From Candidatus Zixiibacteriota bacterium (GTDB taxonomy: Bacteria; Zixibacteria; MSB-5A5; GN15; FEB-12), in assembly GCA_023700785.1 (NCBI GenBank), contig JAMPYH010000094.1, forward strand, positions 1 through 8,720: a DNA stretch of 8,720 nucleotides, read 5' to 3'. Positions 1-6,384 of the stretch are shown in pieces (within the stretch, counting starts at the first letter, position 1; each line of letters opens with the position of its first letter). The notes under the pieces are model-generated. The model was not told the origin of the DNA and searched no databases. It worked only from the letters and a program-made list of their open reading frames with translations. The translations under genes and the position numbers were made by a program.

Positions 1-38
1 GCAGGATCACTCTGCCCCTGTCGGGTCAGGGATCCTGC
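1..38. repeat. Inverted repeat at the left edge, possible terminator
   Basis: GCAGGATC (1-8) is the exact reverse complement of GATCCTGC (31-38), and a smaller CCCTG/CAGGG pair (16-20 and 27-31) lies inside. It sits 9 bases beyond the stop codon of the leftward gene at 48-776, where a terminator would be expected. The element touches the window edge, so a following T-run on the minus strand cannot be seen. It could instead be a dispersed palindromic repeat. Confidence 0.4.
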
Positions 39-47
39 CCTACGTAA

Positions 48-776
48 CTATTGCTGAGGAACTCTTTCCTGTGGACTCTTTTTTTCTGCCGGCTCGTACG
101 CCTGGATCACCAGCTTGGGGCGCTCCCGGTCGCTGTCGCGCTGGGTCAGCAGATGGAAGGTATAGGCCGCCAGGGCCAACGATCCGATGCACGATACCCA
201 GAACGCGGTGGTCCATTCGACCGCCAGGATCGCCGCCGCCTCGGGCGGAATGTCGCCGGTTGACTTAGATTTCAGAATAAACAGACAAACCGCGCAGACC
301 GAAGCCGCGACAGTCACGATGATCTTGGGAAATCTGCCGGTCGCGAGCGACGCCAGCAGCGCGATAGCCGCGAGTCCCATCGCGCCAGCCGCGACCGGTT
401 CGGCCTTTACATCTCCATCCATCCCCTGCATCTGGCCGAACGGATCAGGTTCGCTGTATGGATCGGTCGGCGCGAAGTCAACCGTCGAACCTGGTTGATT
501 TGATTGGTCCACGCCGCCGTATTGCGCCATAGGTGTCTTGGCCCAAACCGAATCAGGGATCGCGTTCGTGCGGCCGCTGGGGTCAGGTTGGAAGCCAGCG
601 TTTTTGAGCGACGCGAAGGGATCAGTTGGCTGGACATCCTTGCCAGTCGCCAGGTCAAATCCGGTGACCGACAGGATCGGTTGTCCGCCGCAACTTACTT
701 TGAGAAACGGCATAAAGAAGCAGACAAAAACGATCGCCGCGATCGCCGGACGTAGTTTCCGCTCGTGTTCGTGCAT
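48..776 (-). CDS. Hypothetical four-helix membrane protein with VSCGGQ motif
   Basis: I do not recognise a named family for this 242-residue protein. It has an N-terminal hydrophobic helix (about residues 10-26) followed at once by the sequence VSCGGQ (27-32). A Pro/Asp/Gly-rich soluble stretch (about 33-128) comes next, then three more predicted membrane helices (about 129-146, 151-168 and 189-210) and a charged 32-residue tail. The first helix, with a Cys just beyond it, could be a membrane anchor, but there is no proper lipobox. The start is well supported: on the minus strand an ideal AAGGAGG (783-789) lies 6 bases before the ATG. A GATAAT-like -10 box lies at 831-836, but I see no convincing -35. 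It is co-oriented with the gene at 984-1655, 207 bases upstream, and may be separately transcribed. An envelope role is inferred from topology only. Confidence 0.8.
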   Translation of the reverse strand: MHEHERKLRPAIAAIVFVCFFMPFLKVSCGGQPILSVTGFDLATGKDVQPTDPFASLKNAGFQPDPSGRTNAIPDSVWAKTPMAQYGGVDQSNQPGSTVDFAPTDPYSEPDPFGQMQGMDGDVKAEPVAAGAMGLAAIALLASLATGRFPKIIVTVAASVCAVCLFILKSKSTGDIPPEAAAILAVEWTTAFWVSCIGSLALAAYTFHLLTQRDSDRERPKLVIQAYEPAEKKSPQERVPQQ

Positions 777-878
777 GATCTCCCTCCTTGGGATTGCGTT
801 AGGACGAGCTCAGTCCCTTATTGAAGAATCATTATCTCTTATATCGGCAGTTGGATAGGAGAAGTTGAGGTTGGTGAG

Positions 879-958
879 GTCGGCAGCCGGAGGGTAACCG
901 CAAACCGGTCAGAGTCTTAGCGACGCAACAGAGGGGGGTTCCCCCAGGACTCTCCGAC
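879..958. other. Nested inverted repeats, possible branched RNA or dispersed repeat
   Basis: This lies in the 207-base gap (777-983) between the two leftward genes, 25 bases beyond the stop codon of the gene at 984-1655. Four pairings nest without conflict: GTCGG (879-883) with CCGAC (954-958); AGAGTC (911-916) with GACTCT (948-953); GGGGG (933-937) with CCCCC (941-945); and CCGG (887-890) with CCGG (905-908). Together they draw a three-way junction. No T-run follows on either strand, so it is not a standard intrinsic terminator. A processed 3' end, a small structured RNA or a repeat element all remain possible. The rest of the gap shows nothing else clear. Confidence 0.4.
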
Positions 959-983
959 AAAACCTGATTGGTGGAAGAGGGAC

Positions 984-1655
984 CTATTTTTTCTTTTTCA
1001 GGTGATTGCCGCACCAGGGGCAGAAGTCCCAGGCACCTTCTGATCTCTCACCGCATTTGGTACAGATCTGTTCAGGCAACAGTGCATTCAACGGCAGCCG
1101 TACCCGCAGAGAATCGGAAAAGAGCTTTACCGATAAAGAACCGTCCGCCATTGGGTCGGCAAGGCGCAGCGAGTCGATCGTAGCCGGCCATAGGTAGAAA
1201 TTGAGATTCTTTCCGAGCGGGCCAATCATCCCGGAGAAGACAGGCTTCATCATCGCGAGAAAATTGGCCGCTTCTCCATCAACTTTGTCCGGAGATAGCG
1301 GCAAATGAGTCCGTCCGTGAATATCACGCAACGAGATATTCGCGAACAGCTCTTCGTCTGTCGAGTACGAGACAGACGCGAACTCGCCCATCGCCCCATA
1401 CGCCGCGGCGACCACAACGTAAGGTTCGAGCGTCTCGGCTATTAAGCGCAATGACGCTTGGGTGGCGGAGTCCTTAGTCGCGGCGCTGTAAACCCAGTAT
1501 TCGCCGGGGATCCACCAGATCAAGCAGAGATGATTGTTCTCCCCTGAGGAATACTGGGTCTCACGGATGAACTTGGTGTCGCTTTGAGCGGCCGCCGTAG
1601 TCGCCAGCGCCACCAGGCAAATGAGTGGGACCAAGAGACGAGACATCCCGAACAT
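984..1655 (-). CDS. Putative exported protein with C-terminal zinc ribbon
   Basis: This is a 223-residue protein of unrecognised family. It begins with a typical signal peptide: a hydrophobic stretch at about residues 7-22 ending in TTAAAQ, with probable cleavage near residue 23. A middle domain (about 25-195) follows, with alternating strands and helices and no motif I can name. A compact zinc ribbon closes the protein, with Cys198, Cys201, Cys212 and Cys215 in CX2CX10CX2C spacing, then a KKKK end. The start at 1655 is preferred over the longer frame opening at 1697, because AAAGGGG lies 5 bases before it and the signal peptide then begins the protein. A zinc ribbon behind a signal peptide is unusual, since such ribbons are mostly cytoplasmic. 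Either the ribbon is exported, or the hydrophobic segment is an anchor that leaves it inside. The gene points away from the exporter operon, and no functional link is visible. Confidence 0.8.
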   Translation of the reverse strand: MFGMSRLLVPLICLVALATTAAAQSDTKFIRETQYSSGENNHLCLIWWIPGEYWVYSAATKDSATQASLRLIAETLEPYVVVAAAYGAMGEFASVSYSTDEELFANISLRDIHGRTHLPLSPDKVDGEAANFLAMMKPVFSGMIGPLGKNLNFYLWPATIDSLRLADPMADGSLSVKLFSDSLRVRLPLNALLPEQICTKCGERSEGAWDFCPWCGNHLKKKK

Positions 1656-1660
1656 TATAT

Positions 1661-1667
1661 CCCCTTT
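1661..1667 (-). promoter_or_regulatory. Ribosome binding site fixing the start at 1655
   Basis: On the minus strand AAAGGGG is followed by a 5-base spacer and ATG (1655-1653). It supports the internal start over the ATG at 1697, which would add 14 polar residues in front of the signal peptide. Confidence 0.7.
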
Positions 1668-1697
1668 GCGGCCAAACCTGATTGTGTCCGTGAGCAT

Positions 1698-1727
1698 AGA
1701 CTATTGCACCAACAATCGCAACTTCAA
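1698..1727 (-). promoter_or_regulatory. Weak candidate promoter for the zinc-ribbon gene
   Basis: On the minus strand TTGAAG (1727-1722) and TAGTCT (1703-1698) are separated by 18 bases. This would start transcription about 35 bases before the chosen ATG. The -10 box is poor, so this is only the best fit visible in the region. Confidence 0.25.
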
Positions 1728-1773
1728 TCTTCCACCCCCGAGCCCAAATGCCCGGTCTCCACGGACATGCAGA

Positions 1774-1798
1774 TAACATCTTGCATAACAATATGTTA
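1774..1798. promoter_or_regulatory. Palindrome in the divergent intergenic region
   Basis: TAACA (1786-1790) and TGTTA (1794-1798) flank a 3-base centre. A wider arm pair, TAACAT (1774-1779) with ATGTTA (1793-1798), uses the same right arm. It lies in an AT-rich patch between the divergent genes, about 120 bases before the tetR start. It could be a second regulator's operator or part of a promoter. It resembles the TetR operators downstream only in the TAAC/GTTA ends. Confidence 0.3.
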
Positions 1799-1842
1799 CC
1801 TGGAAACTGGCTTTCTGGGAAAAAATCTTTGGAACAAATCGC

Positions 1843-1871
1843 TTGACTTTTGTGTCTAACTAACCGATTAG
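1843..1871 (+). promoter_or_regulatory. Candidate operon promoter overlapping the first operator
   Basis: TTGACT (1843-1848) matches the -35 consensus in five of six bases. With a 17-base spacer the -10 position falls on GATTAG (1866-1871), a weak match, inside the first TetR-type operator. Repressor bound there would cover the spacer and -10 box. The predicted start near 1878 leaves about 40 bases of leader containing the second operator. Confidence 0.45.
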
Positions 1872-1874
1872 TTA
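1857..1874. promoter_or_regulatory. TetR-type operator, copy 1
   Basis: TAACTAA (1857-1863), CCGA, TTAGTTA (1868-1874) is a perfect 7-bp inverted repeat with a 4-base centre. Its right 14 bases, TAACCGATTAGTTA (1861-1874), match copy 2 (TAACCGTTTGGTTA, 1891-1904) in 12 of 14 positions. Location directly before a tetR gene and over the -10 region supports autoregulation, as is usual in this family. Confidence 0.7.
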
Positions 1875-1882
1875 AACTGAAA

Positions 1883-1904
1883 GGTTAGTTTAACCGTTTG
1901 GTTA
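1883..1904. promoter_or_regulatory. TetR-type operator, copy 2, with overlapping palindromes
   Basis: TAACC (1891-1895), GTTT, GGTTA (1900-1904) is a perfect 5-bp inverted repeat starting exactly 30 bp after the same core in copy 1. A second palindrome shares its left half: GGTTA (1883-1887), GTT, TAACC (1891-1895). Three half-sites thus lie in 22 bp, and the right end is 13 bases before the tetR ATG. Near three-turn spacing would place repressor dimers on about the same DNA face. Confidence 0.7.
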
Positions 1905-1917
1905 GTAAGACATAAAC

Positions 1918-2547
1918 ATGAGAACTGAACAAACATCAATCCCGGACGAAACCGGAACCCGACAGAAGATCATCGACACCGCCAGATCGGAGTTCGCCGA
2001 ACATGGTCTGGCGGGCGCACGGGTGGAGCGGATCGCGAAAACCGCGGGCGTCAATAAGGCGATGATCTATTACCACTTTCATTCCAAAGAGTATCTCTAC
2101 GAGTCGGTGGTGAAGGAGTTCTTCCAGGAGATCTTCAGGCAGATCCTGGCGCGAACATCGGAAGGGAAAACCCTGGATCAGTTTCTACTCGCGGCGCTCG
2201 AGACACATATACACGCGTACCAAACATCGCCGGAGTTCGTGAAGATCCTGCTTCGCGAGCTTGCCTCACCCAATGAATCGCTGCTCAATGATCTGGCCAC
2301 CACGATCCGTGGCTCGCAGTTTCCGGCGACTGTCGTGGCGCGTCTTCAGCAGGGGATGGCCGAGGGCGAGTATCGAAAGATCGACCCGCAGCAGGCGATG
2401 ATGTCGATCATCACGATGAGTATCGGATATCTCCTCCTGGCGCCGCTGGCTGACCGGATATGGGGGATCGAGGATCGGACAGCATTTCTGGACAAACGCA
2501 AGCATGCGATCGTTGACCTGTTCCTTCACGGAGTAATGGCCCGATGA
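1918..2547 (+). CDS. TetR/AcrR-family transcriptional repressor of the exporter operon
   Basis: This 209-residue regulator has the usual TetR length and layout. The N-terminal DNA-binding domain (about residues 14-61) opens with TRQKIIDTARSEFAEHG. The helix-turn-helix lies at about 36-55 (RIAKTAGVNKAMIYYHF), closely matching the family pattern. The rest is helical and variable, as expected for the ligand-binding and dimerisation domain. It is the first gene of the operon and overlaps the TolC gene by ATGA. The paired operators just upstream imply that it represses itself and the transporter, and that the exported compound or a relative releases it. In E. coli the comparable ybhGFSR exporter is headed by the TetR regulator CecR (YbiH). 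Position suggests a counterpart, but orthology is not proven. No clear Shine-Dalgarno site precedes the ATG, and no other start fits. Confidence 0.92.
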   Translation: MRTEQTSIPDETGTRQKIIDTARSEFAEHGLAGARVERIAKTAGVNKAMIYYHFHSKEYLYESVVKEFFQEIFRQILARTSEGKTLDQFLLAALETHIHAYQTSPEFVKILLRELASPNESLLNDLATTIRGSQFPATVVARLQQGMAEGEYRKIDPQQAMMSIITMSIGYLLLAPLADRIWGIEDRTAFLDKRKHAIVDLFLHGVMAR

Positions 2548-3842
2548 AAACACTCACACTAATTGCGGCGCTGGTGGTGGCGACTTCGGTCCCGGCGCGA
2601 GAGCTGACACTCGAACAAGCGCTTGAACTGGCGAGCCGGCACTCATTCAGCCTGCAGAAAGCTCGGGCGTTGACCGACGCAGCGTCTGCGGATCATCGCG
2701 CCGCGCGCGCCGAGCGGTTTCCCACGCTGAGCGCGATCGGCAACGGCACTTACATCAGCGATGTCTCGACACTGAACATCCCACTGCCGACCGGTCAGTC
2801 GTTGGAGCGCGAAGTTGGGACTCATGAAAACTATCAGGCCGACTTGAGGCTGAATCTCCCGTTGTTCACCGGGGGGAGAATCAGCGGCGGCATCGCGCTG
2901 GCGAGAGCGTCGCAGGAACTCCATGCCGCGTTGGAATCCGCCGACCAGGATAAGATCGCGTACCTGACACGCCTCGAGTACTTCGGTCTCTATCGCACAA
3001 CCGAACTGCGGAAAGTCGCGGAAGCATCGCTTCATCGCGCGGACGTTATCAGCCGGAATGTTCATTCGCTATACGAAGCCGGCGCCGCTGATTCGGTGGC
3101 GCTGTTGGATGCTCAGTTGGCGCTGATCCGCGCGCAGCTTGCGGTCGAACAGGCAACCACCAACCGGCGCATTAGTGAACTGCGGATGTTGACCATGCTC
3201 GGACTGCCGTATGCCGAGAGTCTTTCCATCGACGCGGTCATTTCTTCACCGACACAGGTATCGCCTGACGCATTGGTCGCCCCGGATAAACCGGAACTTC
3301 TGGCCGCGGAAGCGTCCACCCAGGTGGCCGCCGCAAAATATCGTGTCAGCAAGGCGGAGTACTTTCCGACAATCGCCGCGTTTGGAGGCTACTCCTACGG
3401 CAAACCGAACCTCGATAGATTTGGGAATAGCTGGAACGACTACTTTACGGCCGGCGCCACACTCACCTGGTCGTTTAATGTGGGCGGTAGAACAGCAAAT
3501 CGTTCGCGCGCGGCGGCTCACTCGCTCGAAGCTTCCCGCTCTGAGCGAGATCAGGTCCTGGAGACACTGACTCGCGAAGCAAACCTCGCGGCCGAGCAGC
3601 TGAAACTTGCATACACGCGTTATCAAACCAGCCTTCGCGAGTTCCAGATCAGTGAGGATCACTTCAGGCTGGCGCAGGGGCAGCATTCCGACGGCGTGCT
3701 TTCATCCAATCGACTGCTCGAGATCGAAGCTGACCTGACCGCATCGGAGGCTTCGTTGGCGGCGTCATTGATGGACTATTACATCGCGCAGAGCGGATAC
3801 TTCTACACCACCGGCTCAGAGAACTTGAAGAAAGGGATATAA
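2544..3842 (+). CDS. TolC-like outer-membrane efflux protein
   Basis: This 432-residue protein is an outer-membrane channel of the OEP/TolC family, which forms a trimeric tunnel through the outer membrane and periplasm. A signal peptide (residues 1-18, ending SVPA) is followed by RELTLEQALELA, the usual mature start. The two-fold internal repeat is visible: LPLFTGG (about 105-111) and WSFNVGG (about 309-315) occupy equivalent places before long helices rich in Ala, Glu, Arg and Gln. Length is normal for the family. The start codon overlaps the tetR stop (ATGA), suggesting coupled translation. Encoding a dedicated channel beside the adaptor and ABC genes means the operon specifies a complete tripartite exporter. 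The E. coli ybhGFSR cluster carries no outer-membrane factor of its own. Confidence 0.93.
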   Translation: MKTLTLIAALVVATSVPARELTLEQALELASRHSFSLQKARALTDAASADHRAARAERFPTLSAIGNGTYISDVSTLNIPLPTGQSLEREVGTHENYQADLRLNLPLFTGGRISGGIALARASQELHAALESADQDKIAYLTRLEYFGLYRTTELRKVAEASLHRADVISRNVHSLYEAGAADSVALLDAQLALIRAQLAVEQATTNRRISELRMLTMLGLPYAESLSIDAVISSPTQVSPDALVAPDKPELLAAEASTQVAAAKYRVSKAEYFPTIAAFGGYSYGKPNLDRFGNSWNDYFTAGATLTWSFNVGGRTANRSRAAAHSLEASRSERDQVLETLTREANLAAEQLKLAYTRYQTSLREFQISEDHFRLAQGQHSDGVLSSNRLLEIEADLTASEASLAASLMDYYIAQSGYFYTTGSENLKKGI

Positions 3843-3845
3843 CGG

Positions 3846-4730
3846 ATGCGTGCGTCATTTACTCTACTCTCACTGACCATGATGCTGCTGATAGCCGGGT
3901 GCGGCGGTGAGTCGGACCAGGCCGGCGGTTCGGGCTTTGTGGAGGCCAACGATGTGCTGGTCTCTGCCGAAACAGGCGGGCGGATCATCGCTCAGCGATT
4001 TGATGAAGGCTCCGCTATCGCGGTCGGCGATACGCTGGCGATCATCGACCCGAGCAAGGTCGAATTGGAGATCAATTCCGCCGAGGCAAACCGCCACACC
4101 CTTACCGCGAGCCTTGAGGCCGCGCGGTTGCAGGTGGCTAAGGCCCGCGAAACTGAGACCTTCGCGCGATCAGAGCGAGACCGCGTCGCGAAATTGCTCG
4201 CGTCCGGCTCCGCCACTCGGAAGCAGATGGATCAGTTGGAGCATGAGGCAAATCTCGCGACCAACGCGCGGCAGACAACGGTGGCGAATGTCGAGATCAT
4301 CAACGCGCAATTGACGAAGCTCGACGCGGACATCGCCCGCCTGAGGCGACAGCTTCTTGACGCGTACGTCATCTCGCCGGCCTCCGGTGTTGTTACGGAC
4401 GAATATATCGATGAAGGTGAGACGGTGATGCCGGGCAAAGCGATCGCCAAGATCGCGCGTTTGGATACGGTTTGGGTGAAAGTCTATCTGCCGGCATCGA
4501 AGTTCTCGTCGATCAAGGTTGGCGACAAGGCGACTATCAGCACTGAAGGCGGCGGCTCGACTTATGCCGGTAGTGTGATCTGGACTTCCTCGGAAGCTGA
4601 GTTTACGCCCAAGAATGTGCAGACGGAAAAGTCACGCACCAATCTGGTGTACGCCGTCAAAGTATCGATCCCGAACCAGGATGGAAAGCTCAAGGTCGGC
4701 ATGCCGGTCTTTGTGACGCTGGGCGCATAA
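3846..4730 (+). CDS. HlyD/YbhG-type periplasmic adaptor lipoprotein
   Basis: This 294-residue membrane fusion protein links an inner-membrane ABC transporter to the TolC channel. A lipoprotein signal ends in the lipobox IAGC, with the lipidated Cys at residue 19. The first half of the lipoyl domain follows (about 31-67, GGRIIAQRFDEGSAIAVGD), then an alpha-hairpin coiled coil (about 70-170, rich in Ala/Glu/Arg/Leu). The second lipoyl half begins at YVISPASGVV (174-183), and a beta-barrel region runs to KVGMPVFVTLGA at the C-terminus. It starts 3 bases after the tolC stop, with AAAGGG (3831-3836) as ribosome binding site, and its TAA overlaps the next ATG by one base. E. coli YbhG is somewhat longer. 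The lipid anchor here instead resembles AcrA-type adaptors. Substrate cannot be inferred. Confidence 0.92.
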   Translation: MRASFTLLSLTMMLLIAGCGGESDQAGGSGFVEANDVLVSAETGGRIIAQRFDEGSAIAVGDTLAIIDPSKVELEINSAEANRHTLTASLEAARLQVAKARETETFARSERDRVAKLLASGSATRKQMDQLEHEANLATNARQTTVANVEIINAQLTKLDADIARLRRQLLDAYVISPASGVVTDEYIDEGETVMPGKAIAKIARLDTVWVKVYLPASKFSSIKVGDKATISTEGGGSTYAGSVIWTSSEAEFTPKNVQTEKSRTNLVYAVKVSIPNQDGKLKVGMPVFVTLGA

Positions 4731-5644
4731 TGAGTTATCTTTCCGTTACCTCCCTTTCTAAATCGTACGGTAAAATAACCGCGCTGAGCGATTTCTCGCT
4801 GACCGTGAACAAAGGCGAGATCTTCGCGCTGGTCGGTCCCGACGGCGCCGGCAAGACCACGCTGATTCGCTTGCTCTGCCGCCTGATCAGCGAAGATGCC
4901 GGTGAAGTGACAGTTGGCGGCCTGGATATAAAGCGCGATTTCGAGCAGATCAAATCTCTACTCGGCTATATGCCGCAGGTATTTTCACTCTATCCCGACT
5001 TGAGCGTGGAGGAAAACCTCACCTTCTACGCGGGCATCTACGGCCTGACCGGTCAGGCGTATCGTCAGAAGAGAGATTACCTTTTCGAGTTCTCCAAACT
5101 GGGACCGTTTGCCGGACGGCGCGCGTCGGCGCTCTCCGGTGGAATGAAACAGAAACTGGCGCTCTCCTGCGCGCTTATTCACGATCCAAAGATCCTGATC
5201 CTCGACGAGCCGACCACGGGCGTCGATCCTCTGTCACGCCGCCAATTCTGGGAGATCCTGCTTGAACTGCGACGGCAGGGGACGACCATTCTGGTGTCAA
5301 CTCCGTATATGGATGAAGTCGCTCGCGCCGATCGCGCTTGTTTCATTTTTAATGGCCGCAAACTGTCGGAGGGAACTCCAGTCGCCCTGGCCGCGCAATT
5401 CGAGGGATCGATCTACTATCTGGATGAATTGCCCACCACTGAACTGGTTCATCGCTTGAACTCCCTTGAAGGGATCACCGCCCGTCGATTTGGCGCGGGG
5501 ATGCACATTTATGTCAAGCCGGGCGAATCAATCGAGCGGTATCATGCGGCTCTCTCGTCGGTCGGCGTGGCCGGCACGCGTCTTTTGACCATCCAGCCGC
5601 AGCTTGAGGACCGCTTCATCCAGTTGATGGAGATGGTGTCATGA
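4730..5644 (+). CDS. ABC exporter ATPase 1 (YbhF N-half type, H-loop His replaced by Pro)
   Basis: This 304-residue cytoplasmic nucleotide-binding subunit powers the two permeases downstream. Visible motifs are Walker A GPDGAGKT (36-43), Q-loop Gln83 (YMPQ), a canonical signature LSGGM (135-139), Walker B ILILDEP with catalytic Glu160, and D-loop TTGVDP (162-167). The switch His is missing: where THYMDEA is expected the protein reads STPYMDEV, with Pro192 (codon 5303-5305). The GPDGAGKT variant and a lost switch His also occur in the N-terminal ATPase half of E. coli YbhF as I recall it. About 90 C-terminal residues beyond the core end in PQLEDRFIQLMEMV, a tail typical of drug-exporter ATPases. 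It overlaps the adaptor gene by 1 base and ATPase 2 by ATGA. It probably pairs with ATPase 2 as a heterodimer. Confidence 0.93.
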   Translation: MSYLSVTSLSKSYGKITALSDFSLTVNKGEIFALVGPDGAGKTTLIRLLCRLISEDAGEVTVGGLDIKRDFEQIKSLLGYMPQVFSLYPDLSVEENLTFYAGIYGLTGQAYRQKRDYLFEFSKLGPFAGRRASALSGGMKQKLALSCALIHDPKILILDEPTTGVDPLSRRQFWEILLELRRQGTTILVSTPYMDEVARADRACFIFNGRKLSEGTPVALAAQFEGSIYYLDELPTTELVHRLNSLEGITARRFGAGMHIYVKPGESIERYHAALSSVGVAGTRLLTIQPQLEDRFIQLMEMVS

Positions 5645-6384
5645 GCGGGACGGCAGTACAGATCGAACATCTTACTCGCAAGTTCGGCCAGTTCACCGCG
5701 GTTGATGATCTATCGCTGACCGTGAACGAAGGAGAGATCTTCGGATTTTTGGGCGCGAATGGCGCCGGAAAGACAACTGCCATCCGGATGCTTTGCGGTC
5801 TGCTCCTGCCGACCTCGGGAACCGGCCATGTCGGCGGCGCGAATATCCTGACCGAATCGGAGAAGATCAAGAAGTCCATCGGCTACATGTCGCAGAAGTT
5901 TTCGCTCTACCGCGACCTGACCGGCAGGGAGAACATTCAATTCTACGGCTCGGCTTATGACCTCGACAAACGAACGATCACCGATCGCATGGCGGAGTTG
6001 ACCGATCGCCTGGCGTTGGGCGAGTTTATCGACCGGATCTCCGGTTCTTTGCCCACGGGCTGGCGCCAGCGTCTGGCGCTGGCGGTCGCGATCATTCATC
6101 GCCCGAAAATTGTCTTCCTTGACGAACCGACCGGAGGGGTCGATCCCGTCTTCCGCCGTACTTTCTGGTCGCTACTCTATGAAATGGCGGATGAAGGGGT
6201 CACCATCTTCGTTACCACGCATTACATGGATGAAGCCGAGTACTGTGGGCGGATCTCGATCATGCACGCGGGGAAATTGGTGGAGATCGGCACCCCGACC
6301 GAGCTGGTGGCGAAATACGGCGCCGCAAATCTCGAGGATATGTTCATCGACCTGATCAGCCCCACGGGGGTCATCGGTGCATAA
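5641..6384 (+). CDS. ABC exporter ATPase 2 (YbhF C-half type, degenerate signature)
   Basis: This is a 247-residue ABC ATPase. Motifs are Walker A GANGAGKT (38-45), Q-loop Gln85 (YMSQKFSLY), Walker B IVFLDEP with Glu162, D-loop TGGVDP (164-169) and an intact switch His194 in TTHYMDEAEYC. The signature is not LSGGQ but LPTGW (137-141), followed by RQRLALA. The C-terminal half of E. coli YbhF has a similarly altered signature, as I recall it, so this is probably a family trait, not damage. It overlaps ATPase 1 by ATGA and the first permease by 8 bases. Separate ATPase genes here correspond to two fused domains in YbhF. In the heterodimer its Walker and switch residues would pair with the good signature of ATPase 1, giving the one competent ATP site. 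Confidence 0.93.
   Translation: MSGTAVQIEHLTRKFGQFTAVDDLSLTVNEGEIFGFLGANGAGKTTAIRMLCGLLLPTSGTGHVGGANILTESEKIKKSIGYMSQKFSLYRDLTGRENIQFYGSAYDLDKRTITDRMAELTDRLALGEFIDRISGSLPTGWRQRLALAVAIIHRPKIVFLDEPTGGVDPVFRRTFWSLLYEMADEGVTIFVTTHYMDEAEYCGRISIMHAGKLVEIGTPTELVAKYGAANLEDMFIDLISPTGVIGA

Noticed and set aside
832..1014. Minus-strand frame of 60 codons across the nested repeat element
   Set aside because: No ribosome binding site, low-complexity Pro/Ser/Cys product, and it overlaps the end of the zinc-ribbon gene. The inverted repeats explain the sequence better.
960..1684. 11-bp direct repeat AAACCTGATTG at 960-970 and 1674-1684 flanking the zinc-ribbon gene
   Set aside because: It could suggest a target duplication, but there are no terminal inverted repeats or transposase. 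An 11-bp match in this much sequence is not improbable.
1584..1859. Plus-strand frame of 91 codons through the divergent control region
   Set aside because: It runs antisense through the signal peptide region of the zinc-ribbon gene and on through the palindrome and the promoter -35 box, up to the first operator. It has no recognisable domain or ribosome binding site.
3246..3686. Antisense frames over the tolC gene, the longest 146 codons
   Set aside because: Arg/Cys/Gly-rich shadow frames of a clear TolC gene with no start signals.
5303..5305. Pro at the H-loop of ATPase 1 as a sequencing error or pseudogene sign
   Set aside because: The surrounding frame is intact and all other motifs are sound. 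E. coli YbhF, as I recall it, also lacks the His in this half, so it is better read as a family trait.
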